NCBI GenBank assembly: GCA_030065855.1
Contig: JASJCT010000053.1
Span: 1-39,593, forward strand
Length of the DNA: 39,593 nucleotides
Reading direction: 5' to 3'
From: Myxococcota bacterium
Lineage (GTDB): Bacteria > Myxococcota_A > Polyangia > JAAYKL01
The position numbers and the translations under genes were made by a program. The notes beneath the pieces are model-generated. The model saw only the letters and a list, made by a program, of their open reading frames with translations. It ran no database searches and was not told the origin of the DNA. Positions 1 to 8,695 of the stretch are shown here, piece by piece (the first letter of the stretch is position 1; each line of letters opens with the position of its first letter).

Positions 1-91
1 ACCAAGTTGCCCAAGAATGATGTTTCATATTCATTGATATAGTCCCTTGCGCAGTGTCACTTACAATTTTAACTGGCCCGGCTCTGAAGCA

Positions 92-1936
92 TTACCAAGG
101 CAACAGGCCAAGGGGCATGCCGTCCGCGCCATAGCGCTGGGCAAAAATACCCAGGTCATCACCATCTTGACCATCGCTCTCCCATACGGCGACCAACCGG
201 CCATCTGATCCCAATGCCACTGCAGGAGAACTCCGAACAGAATCCGTATAGGTGTTTACCTGAAATTCATCTCCAACAGGATTGCCAGCTGGATCGAAAC
301 GCTGACCAAGTATGCCATGATGGCTGCCGTTCTGAAAACGACTTTCCCAAATGACCGCAAAGGTTCCATCTGCGGCCATTGCCACCGCTGGGCGCTCTTG
401 AGCATTGACCGTATAGGTGTTTACCTGAAACTCATCTCCCTCCGGATTCCCATTTGACCCATAGCGTTGACCAAATATGCCATAGGAACTGCCATCCTGA
501 TCGAAGCCTTCCCATACGACTACAAATCGACCGTCTTGTGCCATTGCCACATCTGGTTGCTTTTGTGAATAATTCGTACAGGTGTTTACCTGAAACTCAT
601 CTCCTTCTGGATTCCCATTTGACTCATAGCGTTGACCAAATATGCCATAGGAACTGCCATCCTGATCATAACTTTGCCAAACAATTATGAACGGCCCGTC
701 CGCCGCCATTGCCACGGCAGGCGCTTCTTGGACATTGTCCGTATAAGTATTGACCTGAAACTCCTTACCAAGTGGATTCCCATTCGCATCATAGCGCTGT
801 CCAAATACCCCCTCCTGGTTACCATCCTGGCTTTCGCTTTGCCACACTGATACGAATCGACCGTCACTTGCCATCGCCACTGCCGGGCGTTCTTGAGAAT
901 TCGCTGTGTAGGTGTTGTTCTGAAACTCGACACCTAGTGGATTCCCCGCTACATCATAGCGCTGGCCAAACACACCATTGCCGCTGCCGTCCTGGCCATA
1001 ACTCTGCCAAACCACAACAAACCGTCCATCCGGCGCCATTGCCACCGTCGGATCTATTTGGGCACGATGTGTATAGGTATTTATCTGAAACTCACCCTCC
1101 GCGGGCTTGCCGTCATTTTTATAGTACTCACCGAATATTCCGCCTTCGGCACCATCCTGGCCGCGGCTTTGCCAAACCACAACAAAGCGACTATCTGATG
1201 CCATTGCAACTGCAGGTCCCGCTTGGTCATTATGACTATATGTATTGACTTGAAACTCAGCAATGCGGCACGCATTACAGCCATCCCATTGCACGTCATT
1301 CAAGTCCTCGCATTGCTCGCTAGGGGTAATAAATCCGTTGCCACATACCTCGATACAATCTTGATCCGCTGCCCACCCCTCTGGACAGATATTGCAGTTA
1401 TCTCCTATCCAGCCGTTTTGGCAGGCAGCGCAATCCTGGGCCTCATCCCAATTTCCAATACATACATTGCATTCTCGTGATGGATCCCAATTTCCCGGAC
1501 AAGTTTCACAATCCTGCCCCGTCCAATGGTACTTGCATGCATCGCAATCCTGGTCAGCGTCCCAATTATCCGGACACACATCGCAATCTTCACCTACCCA
1601 ATGGTTGACACATCGGCATTCAGCCTTTGAGTGCCACAGCTCTACGCAAATACTGTTGTTGGAGGTACATTCTTCAGCCATGTAAGGGGTGATCTCGTCG
1701 CAGGAATTGAAATAATGCACGTTGCCGTCATCACCGCATCCCTTGTAGGCGTATTCTTCTCGAGGCTCGCACTCATAAGCATCGCCAGTATAGATACATC
1801 TATCGCAATCGCGACATTTGCCGCACGGATGGGCATTCCTTGAAAAATCCACCTCTTGGTGGCATCCCCAAGAGGGGATTAGCCACAAGACGATCAAGAT
1901 AGGCCGATATCGCGCTGTTTTAGATCCCCGGTTCAT
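92..1936 (-). CDS. Lipoprotein with Cys-rich stalk and seven 55-residue repeats (probable 7-bladed beta-propeller)
   Basis: The 614-residue protein starts with a signal peptide ending in a lipobox (PSWGC), so it should be lipid-anchored on the cell surface or in the periplasm. Residues about 36-200 hold several short repeats of the form C..C..W....DC, resembling EGF/laminin-like knots. At about 197-224 is a module starting CGNG and containing EQCED and DGC, which matches the Myxococcus Cys-rich disulfide repeat. From residue 227 to the C-terminus are seven repeats of exactly 55 residues (EFQVNTYT ... PAVAMA.DGRFVVVWQS ... GIFGQRYD..GNP.G), and the protein ends three residues after the seventh. 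Seven such units suggest one beta-propeller; this is inference. Ligand unknown. It is the last gene of a probable three-gene operon, 58 nt after the previous stop. The ribosome binding site is weak. Confidence 0.85.
   Translation of the reverse strand: MNRGSKTARYRPILIVLWLIPSWGCHQEVDFSRNAHPCGKCRDCDRCIYTGDAYECEPREEYAYKGCGDDGNVHYFNSCDEITPYMAEECTSNNSICVELWHSKAECRCVNHWVGEDCDVCPDNWDADQDCDACKYHWTGQDCETCPGNWDPSRECNVCIGNWDEAQDCAACQNGWIGDNCNICPEGWAADQDCIEVCGNGFITPSEQCEDLNDVQWDGCNACRIAEFQVNTYSHNDQAGPAVAMASDSRFVVVWQSRGQDGAEGGIFGEYYKNDGKPAEGEFQINTYTHRAQIDPTVAMAPDGRFVVVWQSYGQDGSGNGVFGQRYDVAGNPLGVEFQNNTYTANSQERPAVAMASDGRFVSVWQSESQDGNQEGVFGQRYDANGNPLGKEFQVNTYTDNVQEAPAVAMAADGPFIIVWQSYDQDGSSYGIFGQRYESNGNPEGDEFQVNTCTNYSQKQPDVAMAQDGRFVVVWEGFDQDGSSYGIFGQRYGSNGNPEGDEFQVNTYTVNAQERPAVAMAADGTFAVIWESRFQNGSHHGILGQRFDPAGNPVGDEFQVNTYTDSVRSSPAVALGSDGRLVAVWESDGQDGDDLGIFAQRYGADGMPLGLLPW
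104..1258 (-). repeat. Seven tandem 165-bp coding repeats
   Basis: The units encode seven 55-residue repeats without a single insertion or deletion. Units four and five are almost identical at DNA level; the stretch encoding GSSYGIFGQRY recurs near 460-500 and 625-665. This points to recent duplication within the array. Confidence 0.85.
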
Positions 1937-1994
1937 ATATTTTTATGCACCTCTACGCATTCCTTCATCAAATAGCAGGTCACAAGGCGATACT

Positions 1995-3287
1995 TTAATG
2001 CTGTTCGAGTTGTGGAACACAGTGCCCGCCTTTTGTGCATAGCTCCTTTTCCCCGCACGGAGGATCGCAGTGACCAGCGCAGTCATCGTCCATGCAGGGT
2101 TGGTCTTCATGGCCAGTCATCTCTTCGGTTTCATCGATGCCCGAGTCCAAGGTCGACGTTTCCCCTTGTTTTACCTTTATACCTGACACAGGCAGCCGGG
2201 GAATCAGGGTTTTTTGTTCGTTGATGCGTGCCTGTTTGCGTACGACAAACGCGCCGCTAATATCCTGCATATCGCTTTGGACCAATGTGTTTTCGAGACA
2301 CGCTATCTCTTCGCGGTCCATATCCGGACTCCTCACTTGGAATTTTTTTATCCAGACCGCTTCATGTCTTTGTTTTGATCCCCGATTTGACACGATGGTG
2401 TTATATTTACCTATTTTAAGTCTTATCGTATCCTTGATCTCTGCACAAAGCAGGGTCGCCGTTCTCGCATCCTGGGGTAATGCATCGGGTAGCTCCAGGG
2501 ATAGACGCCCGATAAAGTCACGAAAAATCCCGCGCCCCTCTTCAAAGTCCTCCTTAAAGCTCGAATGCACACCTATTAGCAGCACTGGGAACGCACTGGT
2601 ACTTTGGTCGGATTCCCAAAGGAAGTCCGTTCGAATCATCACGATCTCCATGTATTCACGCGGGCTGTCATCAGACAGTTCAACCCTGGAAAGATTTGCT
2701 ACCTCGACAACAGCTATGTACGCGGGATATCCAAAGACAACGGCCTCATCTGCGCTCACAATGCGCGTTGCATAGCGCTGTTTTCCTGACGTGCACTGTT
2801 TTCTCTCGACGCACGTGGCCTTGTGGCCCATCCGGGAGAAATCATCGACGAACCGGCGCATTACCACACTGAATTTGGCCTGATCTGCTGCGATCGAATA
2901 TGGCAGTGCCCTGAGCCAGATGGTCGAATCATTATCAGTATTTAGAAACCGAGCTACGTACAGGGGATATTCGAGGACCTGCCCCTCTTTTCCATCACCA
3001 TCAACATCAAGCCAGATGATGCCCTGTTCATCAGGATCAAACTTTAGTTCAGCGGGCTTGCCGTGTTCGTCGAGCTGATAGTTCTCGAGCCGCCACCCCT
3101 CAGGCATCAATGCGCCATTATCGAGTGGCAGGATCCTGGCGAAATACGCCTCAGTGTAGGCGAGGTTTCTTTGGCGTGAACGCTCTTGATGCGCTACAGT
3201 ATGGATACAAGCCACAGGCAGCATTGCCATTATCATCATCGCAACATGGGTTACAGCACGTTTCAAAATCAACAGCTTGGATTGCAC
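1995..3287 (-). CDS. Lipoprotein of unknown function with C-terminal Cys cluster
   Basis: I do not recognise a family. The best start is the GTG at 3287: GGGAGG lies 7 nt upstream, and the open frame before it is only a TTG extension into the previous gene. From this start the protein is 430 residues, with a hydrophobic signal and lipobox LPVAC. The body is mixed alpha/beta without a clear motif. The last 40 residues hold a Cys cluster (CMDDDCAGHCDPPCGEKELC), the kind of disulfide module found in many secreted proteins of this lineage. The gene starts one nucleotide after the stop of the PEGA-protein gene, so the two are probably translationally coupled and act in the same envelope process. 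Confidence 0.75.
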   Translation of the reverse strand: MQSKLLILKRAVTHVAMMIMAMLPVACIHTVAHQERSRQRNLAYTEAYFARILPLDNGALMPEGWRLENYQLDEHGKPAELKFDPDEQGIIWLDVDGDGKEGQVLEYPLYVARFLNTDNDSTIWLRALPYSIAADQAKFSVVMRRFVDDFSRMGHKATCVERKQCTSGKQRYATRIVSADEAVVFGYPAYIAVVEVANLSRVELSDDSPREYMEIVMIRTDFLWESDQSTSAFPVLLIGVHSSFKEDFEEGRGIFRDFIGRLSLELPDALPQDARTATLLCAEIKDTIRLKIGKYNTIVSNRGSKQRHEAVWIKKFQVRSPDMDREEIACLENTLVQSDMQDISGAFVVRKQARINEQKTLIPRLPVSGIKVKQGETSTLDSGIDETEEMTGHEDQPCMDDDCAGHCDPPCGEKELCTKGGHCVPQLEQH

Positions 3288-3288
3288 G

Positions 3289-4230
3289 TTAAAACCTCCC
3301 GCCAATGCTCATACCGACAGACCGACCATCCCAAGCTGGTATGATGCGAATCACCGACTTCTGTTGCCGTGATCTCCTTGCCAGTAGCGTGGGTGCTTCT
3401 GGCATTTCCGGCATGATGTAAAGCAGTACCACCCCTGTGGCCAATGCCGCGCCTCCCAAAGATGCAGAGACAATACCCAGGGCGTTTTTCAGATTCCGCT
3501 CATCCTGGGCGTCTGCTCCCTTGGCGCGGTATGCTTCCAATTCTTCCATGTTCGTGGTGTCCATCCAAAGGTCATGGTACTTTTCCATTTCCCCATTGGC
3601 GTCCGATGCCTGTTTAAATAGGATGCCACTCACCACACCTAACACAACAGCCCCACTAATGGATGCTACACTTGGAATAATATACGGCCGCCGCCTATGC
3701 TTTATCTCATCTACGTTGAGTTGCCACGATGCAAGTTCAGCCTGATAATCAAGCCGAAGTTTCTTTTGTCGCGCTTCTTTTTCTGTCTGTTTCTTGTTTT
3801 CCAATACTTTGCGCTCTTGGTCAGTCATGGGAATGACGAACGTTGCCTCTATTTTATAGGTCTCCCCAGCAACGACTGAAAATCGGCCACTTTGATAAAT
3901 GGCACCTGCCCGTTTGACAGTGACCTCATAGGCAGTCGGCGGCAGGTCATCGCGATACGGCGTCGTGCCAACGTTGACACCGTTGAGGTAAACATCCGCT
4001 GCTATGGATGTCGGCGGGTCGTCTTCACGCCCCTCGTGCGTGGCAAGCGCAGTGACATGGAGTTGGCCGTATGTTCCTTCGGGGTCGCTCTGGGACAATT
4101 CGGTTTGATCGCTTGAAGTTACCGGCTTGTCTACTTCTGCGGGCGCATCTTCAGTCGCATTCGCTACATTTACTTTATAGGCAAACAAGATCAGCAACAT
4201 CACAAGGAAGAAAAGCGTATGTTTCCACAT
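3289..4230 (-). CDS. PEGA-domain membrane protein
   Basis: The 313-residue protein has an N-terminal hydrophobic signal or anchor (about 5-25). A PEGA domain follows at about 55-130, recognisable from ADVYLNGVNVGTTPYRD and the later GETYKIEATF. A charged, probably coiled-coil segment covers about 135-175. Two further hydrophobic segments lie near 180-205 and 250-275. PEGA domains are small extracytoplasmic beta-sandwiches common in surface proteins and often C-terminal to kinases in this lineage; here there is no kinase. AGAGG lies 7 nt upstream of the ATG, supporting this start. It is the first gene of the probable operon with the two lipoprotein genes downstream. A structural or assembly role at the envelope is inferred only from the domain and context. 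Confidence 0.75.
   Translation of the reverse strand: MWKHTLFFLVMLLILFAYKVNVANATEDAPAEVDKPVTSSDQTELSQSDPEGTYGQLHVTALATHEGREDDPPTSIAADVYLNGVNVGTTPYRDDLPPTAYEVTVKRAGAIYQSGRFSVVAGETYKIEATFVIPMTDQERKVLENKKQTEKEARQKKLRLDYQAELASWQLNVDEIKHRRRPYIIPSVASISGAVVLGVVSGILFKQASDANGEMEKYHDLWMDTTNMEELEAYRAKGADAQDERNLKNALGIVSASLGGAALATGVVLLYIMPEMPEAPTLLARRSRQQKSVIRIIPAWDGRSVGMSIGGRF
3295..3300 (-). promoter_or_regulatory. Ribosome binding site deciding the GTG start at 3287
   Basis: GGGAGG, read on the minus strand, sits 7 nt before GTG and overlaps the last codons of the upstream gene. No comparable site precedes the TTG at 3305. Confidence 0.6.
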
Positions 4231-4568
4231 GGGGCAACCTCTTTGGTTTACATATCATCTTTGCTGAGATATTATATTTTTGCCAAGATATTAAAATTAT
4301 CCACGAGTGTCCAACATAAAATTTGTCTATTTCTGGACTCCTACCTTCTCAGGAGTGATGTACATTACCCCTTCTCCAACACCCCCGAAAAAAGCAATCC
4401 ATTACTGCGACATATATCCCTTAAATGAATGCAACATGAATGCAACATGATGACTATAAACCAGTATCAGTCAGGAATGCATCACCCATTTGAGGTATAC
4501 GGCAGCATTTCTTCTTATTTATTTATTTAGTTCCCGACACTACTCGTGTCTGTGAATAAAAGGATAAT
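4231..4568. other. Non-coding interval, AT-rich
   Basis: No gene is supported here. The interval separates the PEGA-protein start from the stop of the esterase gene, so it should hold the operon promoter for the former. A short direct repeat (GAATGCAACAT, twice) lies near 4426-4448. I could not define a convincing promoter or terminator. Confidence 0.5.
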
Positions 4569-5714
4569 TTATTCCAGATGGTCGAAAAACTCCCAAATCA
4601 TGCCGGGAACCCACCTCGGTGGGTTGTGATACCGCGGGTCGCGATGGTTCCAGTGGTCGATGAAAACCAAGGGATAGCCTGCATCGCAGTTGAGATATTG
4701 GCGCAGTTCTGGCGCCTTGTCGTCGTCTTCGGTCACTTCAATTTCAACACTGGTTTGATAGGGTTCCTGTGCGGTTTGAACGCACTCGTCCTCTGGATCG
4801 TCAACAGCCTCTACCCAGTGGCATCCACATGCGGGATCCTGGTTGCAACTGTTTGCTTTGATCCAGACGTTGCACCCGGTCATGCCGCTGCTATACGAGG
4901 TCGCCGTGTCTTTGGGGCTATGAAACATGATCGCCGCTATTTGCCCGGTGCAGGAGGAATTCCATATAAAGGGCCCACATCCCGCTACGGGCGCTATCGC
5001 CCGGATTTCATTCCCCCGATAACACCCCACGGAATTTGACATGCATCCGCCAAAGCTATGACCGGTAGCAAAGATCCTGTCGGTATTGATACACAGCTCG
5101 CCAGTATATTTTTCAATCAAGGCGTCCACAAAGAGAAGATCGTCGCTGTCCTCACCCAGATCCCATCCCGTGTCTTTGTACTCGTCGAGGCCACTCGGAT
5201 ATAAAAATATGGCCTGGCCATTGGCCGGTCTCTCGACATTCATGTACATTCGCAGCTGATCCATATCTCCATTCCGGCCGTGAAAGCCAAATATCAGTGG
5301 ATAGGGGGTGTCAGGGTCGTAATCCCGGGGCACCACCAAGAGATACTCCCGCTCGACACCCGCTATCTCCATGGTTCGATGGGCCAGCTGCTGATCGTCG
5401 TCGACCTCCACATCTTCTGGATCCCAGGGTTGACCACATCCGTCTGAATCGCTGTCAGTATCCGTGTCTGTGTCGGTGTCTGAATCACTGTCGCTGTCAG
5501 TATCGGTATCCGTATCCGAGTCCGTGTCCGCGTCAGTATCACTGTCTGCGTCGGTATCTGCATCACTGTCTGTATCTGAATCACCATCGCTATCGCTGTC
5601 ACTGTCACTGTCCCCGGATGCATCGCCGTTGCCATTCCGTTCATCACTGCAACCCGCGATAATGGATAAAACCCAGACGAGACATACCCCAACGATCCAG
5701 TTTTCGAGATGCAT
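4569..5714 (-). CDS. Secreted esterase/depolymerase-like lipoprotein (alpha/beta hydrolase) with Asp-rich linker
   Basis: The 381-residue protein has a lipoprotein signal (lipobox SIIAGC, Cys22) and a 61-residue Ser-Asp/Thr-Asp/Ala-Asp linker (31-91). A catalytic domain of the polyhydroxybutyrate depolymerase / feruloyl esterase type (LpqC-like) follows. Visible features are [10 protein letters not shown] (oxyanion region), the nucleophile elbow GHSFGG with Ser220, a likely acid in HSPKD and a likely His in DHWNHRD. Several Cys pairs suggest disulfides, as expected outside the cytoplasm. GGAGGT precedes the ATG by 6 nt. Substrate cannot be told from sequence; polyester or acylated-polysaccharide hydrolysis are the family activities. 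It is divergent from the sulfatase-fold gene. Confidence 0.8.
   Translation of the reverse strand: MHLENWIVGVCLVWVLSIIAGCSDERNGNGDASGDSDSDSDSDGDSDTDSDADTDADSDTDADTDSDTDTDTDSDSDSDTDTDTDTDSDSDGCGQPWDPEDVEVDDDQQLAHRTMEIAGVEREYLLVVPRDYDPDTPYPLIFGFHGRNGDMDQLRMYMNVERPANGQAIFLYPSGLDEYKDTGWDLGEDSDDLLFVDALIEKYTGELCINTDRIFATGHSFGGCMSNSVGCYRGNEIRAIAPVAGCGPFIWNSSCTGQIAAIMFHSPKDTATSYSSGMTGCNVWIKANSCNQDPACGCHWVEAVDDPEDECVQTAQEPYQTSVEIEVTEDDDKAPELRQYLNCDAGYPLVFIDHWNHRDPRYHNPPRWVPGMIWEFFDHLE
5442..5624 (-). repeat. Ser-Asp/Thr-Asp linker repeat tract
   Basis: This is a hexanucleotide-type coding repeat for a strongly acidic, probably extended linker. Length changes in units of 6 nt keep the frame, so it could vary among strains without destroying the esterase. 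Confidence 0.8.
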
Positions 5715-5784
5715 CGCTTCACCTCCAAGGTCTTTTTGGAATTATATAGAAAAAAGAATTTATTTGGAATTGAAACTTGAAAAC

Positions 5785-5810
5785 CCCGCCGTAGGCCTGG
5801 CAAAGGCGGG
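5785..5810. repeat. Palindromic dispersed repeat
   Basis: CCCGCC and GGCGGG arms flank GTAGGCCTGGCAAA. The same core, in the opposite orientation, occurs at 11568-11597 (CCAGGCCTACGGCGGGATC). It lies between the divergent esterase and sulfatase-fold genes, so it could form a hairpin in either leader or simply be an intergenic repeat. Confidence 0.6.
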
Positions 5811-5883
5811 CGAGACGTTTGGATGCTCGAAGTAATCATTGAATGTTGTTATCATCACTTTAGGAGTGATAGAAACGACAACT

Positions 5884-7515
5884 ATGGAACCACGATATCA
5901 ACGATGCTCTCTCACCTGGATCACTTGCTTGCTCTGTTGTATTTCCGCATGTGGAGATGGGGAAAAGCGCCAGCCACCACACGAGGTGGCACACACTGCT
6001 CCTGACACTCGGGCATCTAAGACCGGCTCAAAGCCGTCAAAGCAACTTCACGCGGATGCCGGAGCCAATAAAGAACGGTTAACGGCCACGGACGCGTACT
6101 TTGGTCGGACATCTTTTAAATCCTTTAAAGATCAGACACAGATTGAGCCGCTTAAAAAGGGCTCGGTTGTATTGCTCGTCTTTGACGCGCTCAACGTCAA
6201 GCACCTCAGTGTTTACGGCTATCACCGCCAGACCAGTCCCAATATCGATGCGGTGGCCAGGGACGGATTACTCCTTCGGAATTACATTTCCAACTCCTCG
6301 TGGACACGACCCAGCTTCACCACCATCATCACGGGTCTGCCGAAGCGCGAGCACGGGGTGGAGCTCAGGGGCGGGTGGCGCTTGGAACCCCACATCAAAA
6401 CCCTGGCCGAACGGTTTCGCGCTGCAGGATATCGGACCGCTGGATATACCGGGAATCCACTTGTGCGCAAGGCCTGGGGGTTTGACCAGGGATTTCAGGT
6501 ATTTGAGGACCCGATCACCTTGGGGCTGAAGGCGTTCCCACGGGATCGCATTCTCGTGGATAAGGCATTGCAATGGCTGACTCGCGTCAAGGACAAGCCC
6601 TTCTTTTTGGTCATGTTCCTGACCGCTTCCCATCCACCGTACCGGCCGCCGCTCAAACCAAGGCAGTTTCTGTCTGAGCTGCCGCCAGGAGAAATCATCG
6701 AGCATCCGTTCAAAGAGTATAAAAAACCTCTACCTAAGCTCGACCATCAGCGGATCGTCGCTGCCTACGACGATGAAATCGCCTACATGGACGACCAGGT
6801 CGGACGGCTCATCGCCCATCTCAAGTCCTCGGGCAAACAAGAGCGAACCATCATCGCCATGACAGCGGATCACGGTGAGGTTTTCGGAGATCACAACTGC
6901 TATCTCCACGCCTATCATATGTGGGAGCCTGCACTGCGCGTGCCGTTCATATTGAACGCACCGAACCTCTCTCTGGCCGGCGTCTATGACGACCGACCAT
7001 TCACGCACGTGGACATTGCCCCAACACTGCTCGATTTGGTGGGCATAAAATACAAAGCAGATGATCTGCCCGGCATTTCTATCGTCAAAGCCCTTGCAGA
7101 TGTATCGATGCATCGAGAACGCATCCTATTCAGCCAATACAATGCCCATGGCGTGCGCAGACAGGCCATTCGAAACGGCCAATGGAAATTGGTCCATCAC
7201 CATAAGGTCGATAAACGGGCTGCCAAAGAGCTGGACGAGCTTCACCCAGGGGTGGCACAACCCAATCCCAGGGATCTGCCAACCTTGGCGTGGGATAGAG
7301 AGCGCTATGAATTCTACAACCTCCTCCAAGATCCAAAAGAAAAAGAGAATATAATTTCCAAATACATGAACAACCCCGAATTGTTAGGGCTGATGGATGC
7401 CCTTGCGCCACATATTGACGATCGCAAGCCAAAGGGCCAACTCACCAAAGAGATGATCAAGGCCCTACAGAACGCAGGGTATTTAAGTACTACAGGCGCT
7501 CCAGGGACTGATTGA
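5884..7515 (+). CDS. Sulfatase/alkaline-phosphatase-fold lipoprotein with Thr at the nucleophile position
   Basis: I place the start at 5884, because the peptide from there has a proper lipoprotein signal (lipobox ISAC); the frame is open from 5839. The protein is 543 residues. Fold landmarks are VLLVFDAL and SVYGY near the N-terminus, SPNIDAVA, the active-site segment SWTRPSFTTIITGLPKREHG, TADHGEVFGDH (metal ligands) and FTHVDIAPTLLDL. True sulfatases carry Cys or Ser in CxPxR, which is oxidised to formylglycine. Here the aligned residue is Thr141 (Thr156 in the longer frame) and the Arg is Phe. Thr is the nucleophile in related phosphodiesterases and phosphotransferases, so such an activity is more likely than sulfate hydrolysis. 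The 3' end overlaps the convergent PLP-enzyme gene by 26 bp. Confidence 0.8.
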   Translation: MEPRYQRCSLTWITCLLCCISACGDGEKRQPPHEVAHTAPDTRASKTGSKPSKQLHADAGANKERLTATDAYFGRTSFKSFKDQTQIEPLKKGSVVLLVFDALNVKHLSVYGYHRQTSPNIDAVARDGLLLRNYISNSSWTRPSFTTIITGLPKREHGVELRGGWRLEPHIKTLAERFRAAGYRTAGYTGNPLVRKAWGFDQGFQVFEDPITLGLKAFPRDRILVDKALQWLTRVKDKPFFLVMFLTASHPPYRPPLKPRQFLSELPPGEIIEHPFKEYKKPLPKLDHQRIVAAYDDEIAYMDDQVGRLIAHLKSSGKQERTIIAMTADHGEVFGDHNCYLHAYHMWEPALRVPFILNAPNLSLAGVYDDRPFTHVDIAPTLLDLVGIKYKADDLPGISIVKALADVSMHRERILFSQYNAHGVRRQAIRNGQWKLVHHHKVDKRAAKELDELHPGVAQPNPRDLPTLAWDRERYEFYNLLQDPKEKENIISKYMNNPELLGLMDALAPHIDDRKPKGQLTKEMIKALQNAGYLSTTGAPGTD

Positions 7516-8695
7516 TATCTGAAAAAATATCATCAACCGCTTCGATGCCGACAGACATTCGCACCAGGCCTTCACTGATGTCGAGTTTCGATCGATCCAG
7601 CGGGCTCAACCCTCGGTGAGAGGAATGGGCCGGATACAACACCAACGTTGTCACATCGCCCAGTGTGGTTGCTGGCACGCACAGCTCCAGCCCCTCAAAG
7701 AACTGAAAGACCTCTGTTTGCCCAGCCCCTTTTATTTCGAACGCCACCATGCCGCCGTATCTCTGGCCGTCAAACACGCGCGTCGCAAGGTCGTGTTGCG
7801 GATGGGAAGGCAGTCCTGGATAGATAACCCGCTCAATCCTGGGATGATGCGTCAGGCGCGTTGCCACGGTAAGCGCATTTTGACAGTGGGCCTCCATTCT
7901 CAAAGCAAGTGTCCGCAGCCCCCGGAGCAATAGCCACGCCTCGTGGGGACCCAGGTTCGCACCCAAGGCCTTCATGATCCTCTGGAGCTCTTGCTTGTGT
8001 GCCGCACTGGTGACCACCACACCTCCCAAGACATCGCCATGACCACCCAGGTACTTGGTAGCGCTGTGGATGACCATATCTGCCCCAGACGACAGGGGAC
8101 GAGATAGTATGGGCGTGGCAAACGTCGCATCGACGAGCAAACATGCGCCATGGGATTTGACGATCTTGGCCAGCGATGCAATGTCAGTCACTTTTAACAG
8201 TGGATTTGAAATGCTTTCCACCAAAACCGCTGCGGGGCGATGCGCAGCACATGCAGCTGCAACCGCATCCACATCCGTTGCGTCCACAAAATGCACGTCA
8301 ATGCCCTGGGATCGCATGAGTTGATCCAAGAGAACATAGGTCGCGCCGTAGAGATCGCGCCCTGCAACAACAGAGCGCGGAGATTGATAAACGCCGGCTG
8401 CGATCAATGCTGCGTGAATTGCAGCCATACCAGATGCAAAGGCAAGCCCGGTTTCCCCTCCTTCTAGCTCGGTAACGGCCTCTTCAAAGGCCACGACCGT
8501 TGGATTGCCGTACCTGGTGTAGCAATATCCAGACCGCGTTTCCCCAAAAACGCCGTCCAAATCAGACATCTTCGGATAATAGAACGACGCGGACTGATAG
8601 ATCGGCGGGACGGTCGAGATCACATCATTTGTCGAGATGCGACTGCCCGCGTGGACTGCCCGCGTTGCCGGTCGAAATTTGGGATCGTCGGTCAT
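7490..8695 (-). CDS. Cys/Met metabolism PLP-dependent enzyme (cystathionine gamma-synthase/lyase or methionine gamma-lyase type)
   Basis: The 401-residue cytosolic enzyme matches the usual length of this fold-type I family. Visible features are YTRYGNPT, FASGMAAI, the substrate-pocket segment RDLYGATY, VDATFATP (cofactor Asp) and SATKYLGGHGDVLGG with the PLP lysine at residue 214. The family makes or breaks C-S bonds in trans-sulfuration or methionine catabolism. The Cys typical of methionine gamma-lyase after DLYG is Ala here, so synthase or cystathionine lyase is somewhat more likely; the exact reaction is unresolved. The start at 8695 is set by AAGGA 6 nt upstream; the frame is open to 8755. 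The start overlaps the stop of the zinc-ribbon gene as ATGA, implying translational coupling. Confidence 0.88.
   Translation of the reverse strand: MTDDPKFRPATRAVHAGSRISTNDVISTVPPIYQSASFYYPKMSDLDGVFGETRSGYCYTRYGNPTVVAFEEAVTELEGGETGLAFASGMAAIHAALIAAGVYQSPRSVVAGRDLYGATYVLLDQLMRSQGIDVHFVDATDVDAVAAACAAHRPAAVLVESISNPLLKVTDIASLAKIVKSHGACLLVDATFATPILSRPLSSGADMVIHSATKYLGGHGDVLGGVVVTSAAHKQELQRIMKALGANLGPHEAWLLLRGLRTLALRMEAHCQNALTVATRLTHHPRIERVIYPGLPSHPQHDLATRVFDGQRYGGMVAFEIKGAGQTEVFQFFEGLELCVPATTLGDVTTLVLYPAHSSHRGLSPLDRSKLDISEGLVRMSVGIEAVDDIFSDINQSLERL

Noticed and set aside
772..1248. A 158-codon plus-strand frame opposite the propeller lipoprotein
   Set aside because: It is a shadow of the 165-bp repeats, rich in Pro, His and Arg, with no recognisable domain.
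4426..4448. Short direct repeat GAATGCAACAT considered as an operator or attachment site
   Set aside because: Two adjacent 11-bp copies can arise by chance duplication, and no integrase or regulator gene is near.
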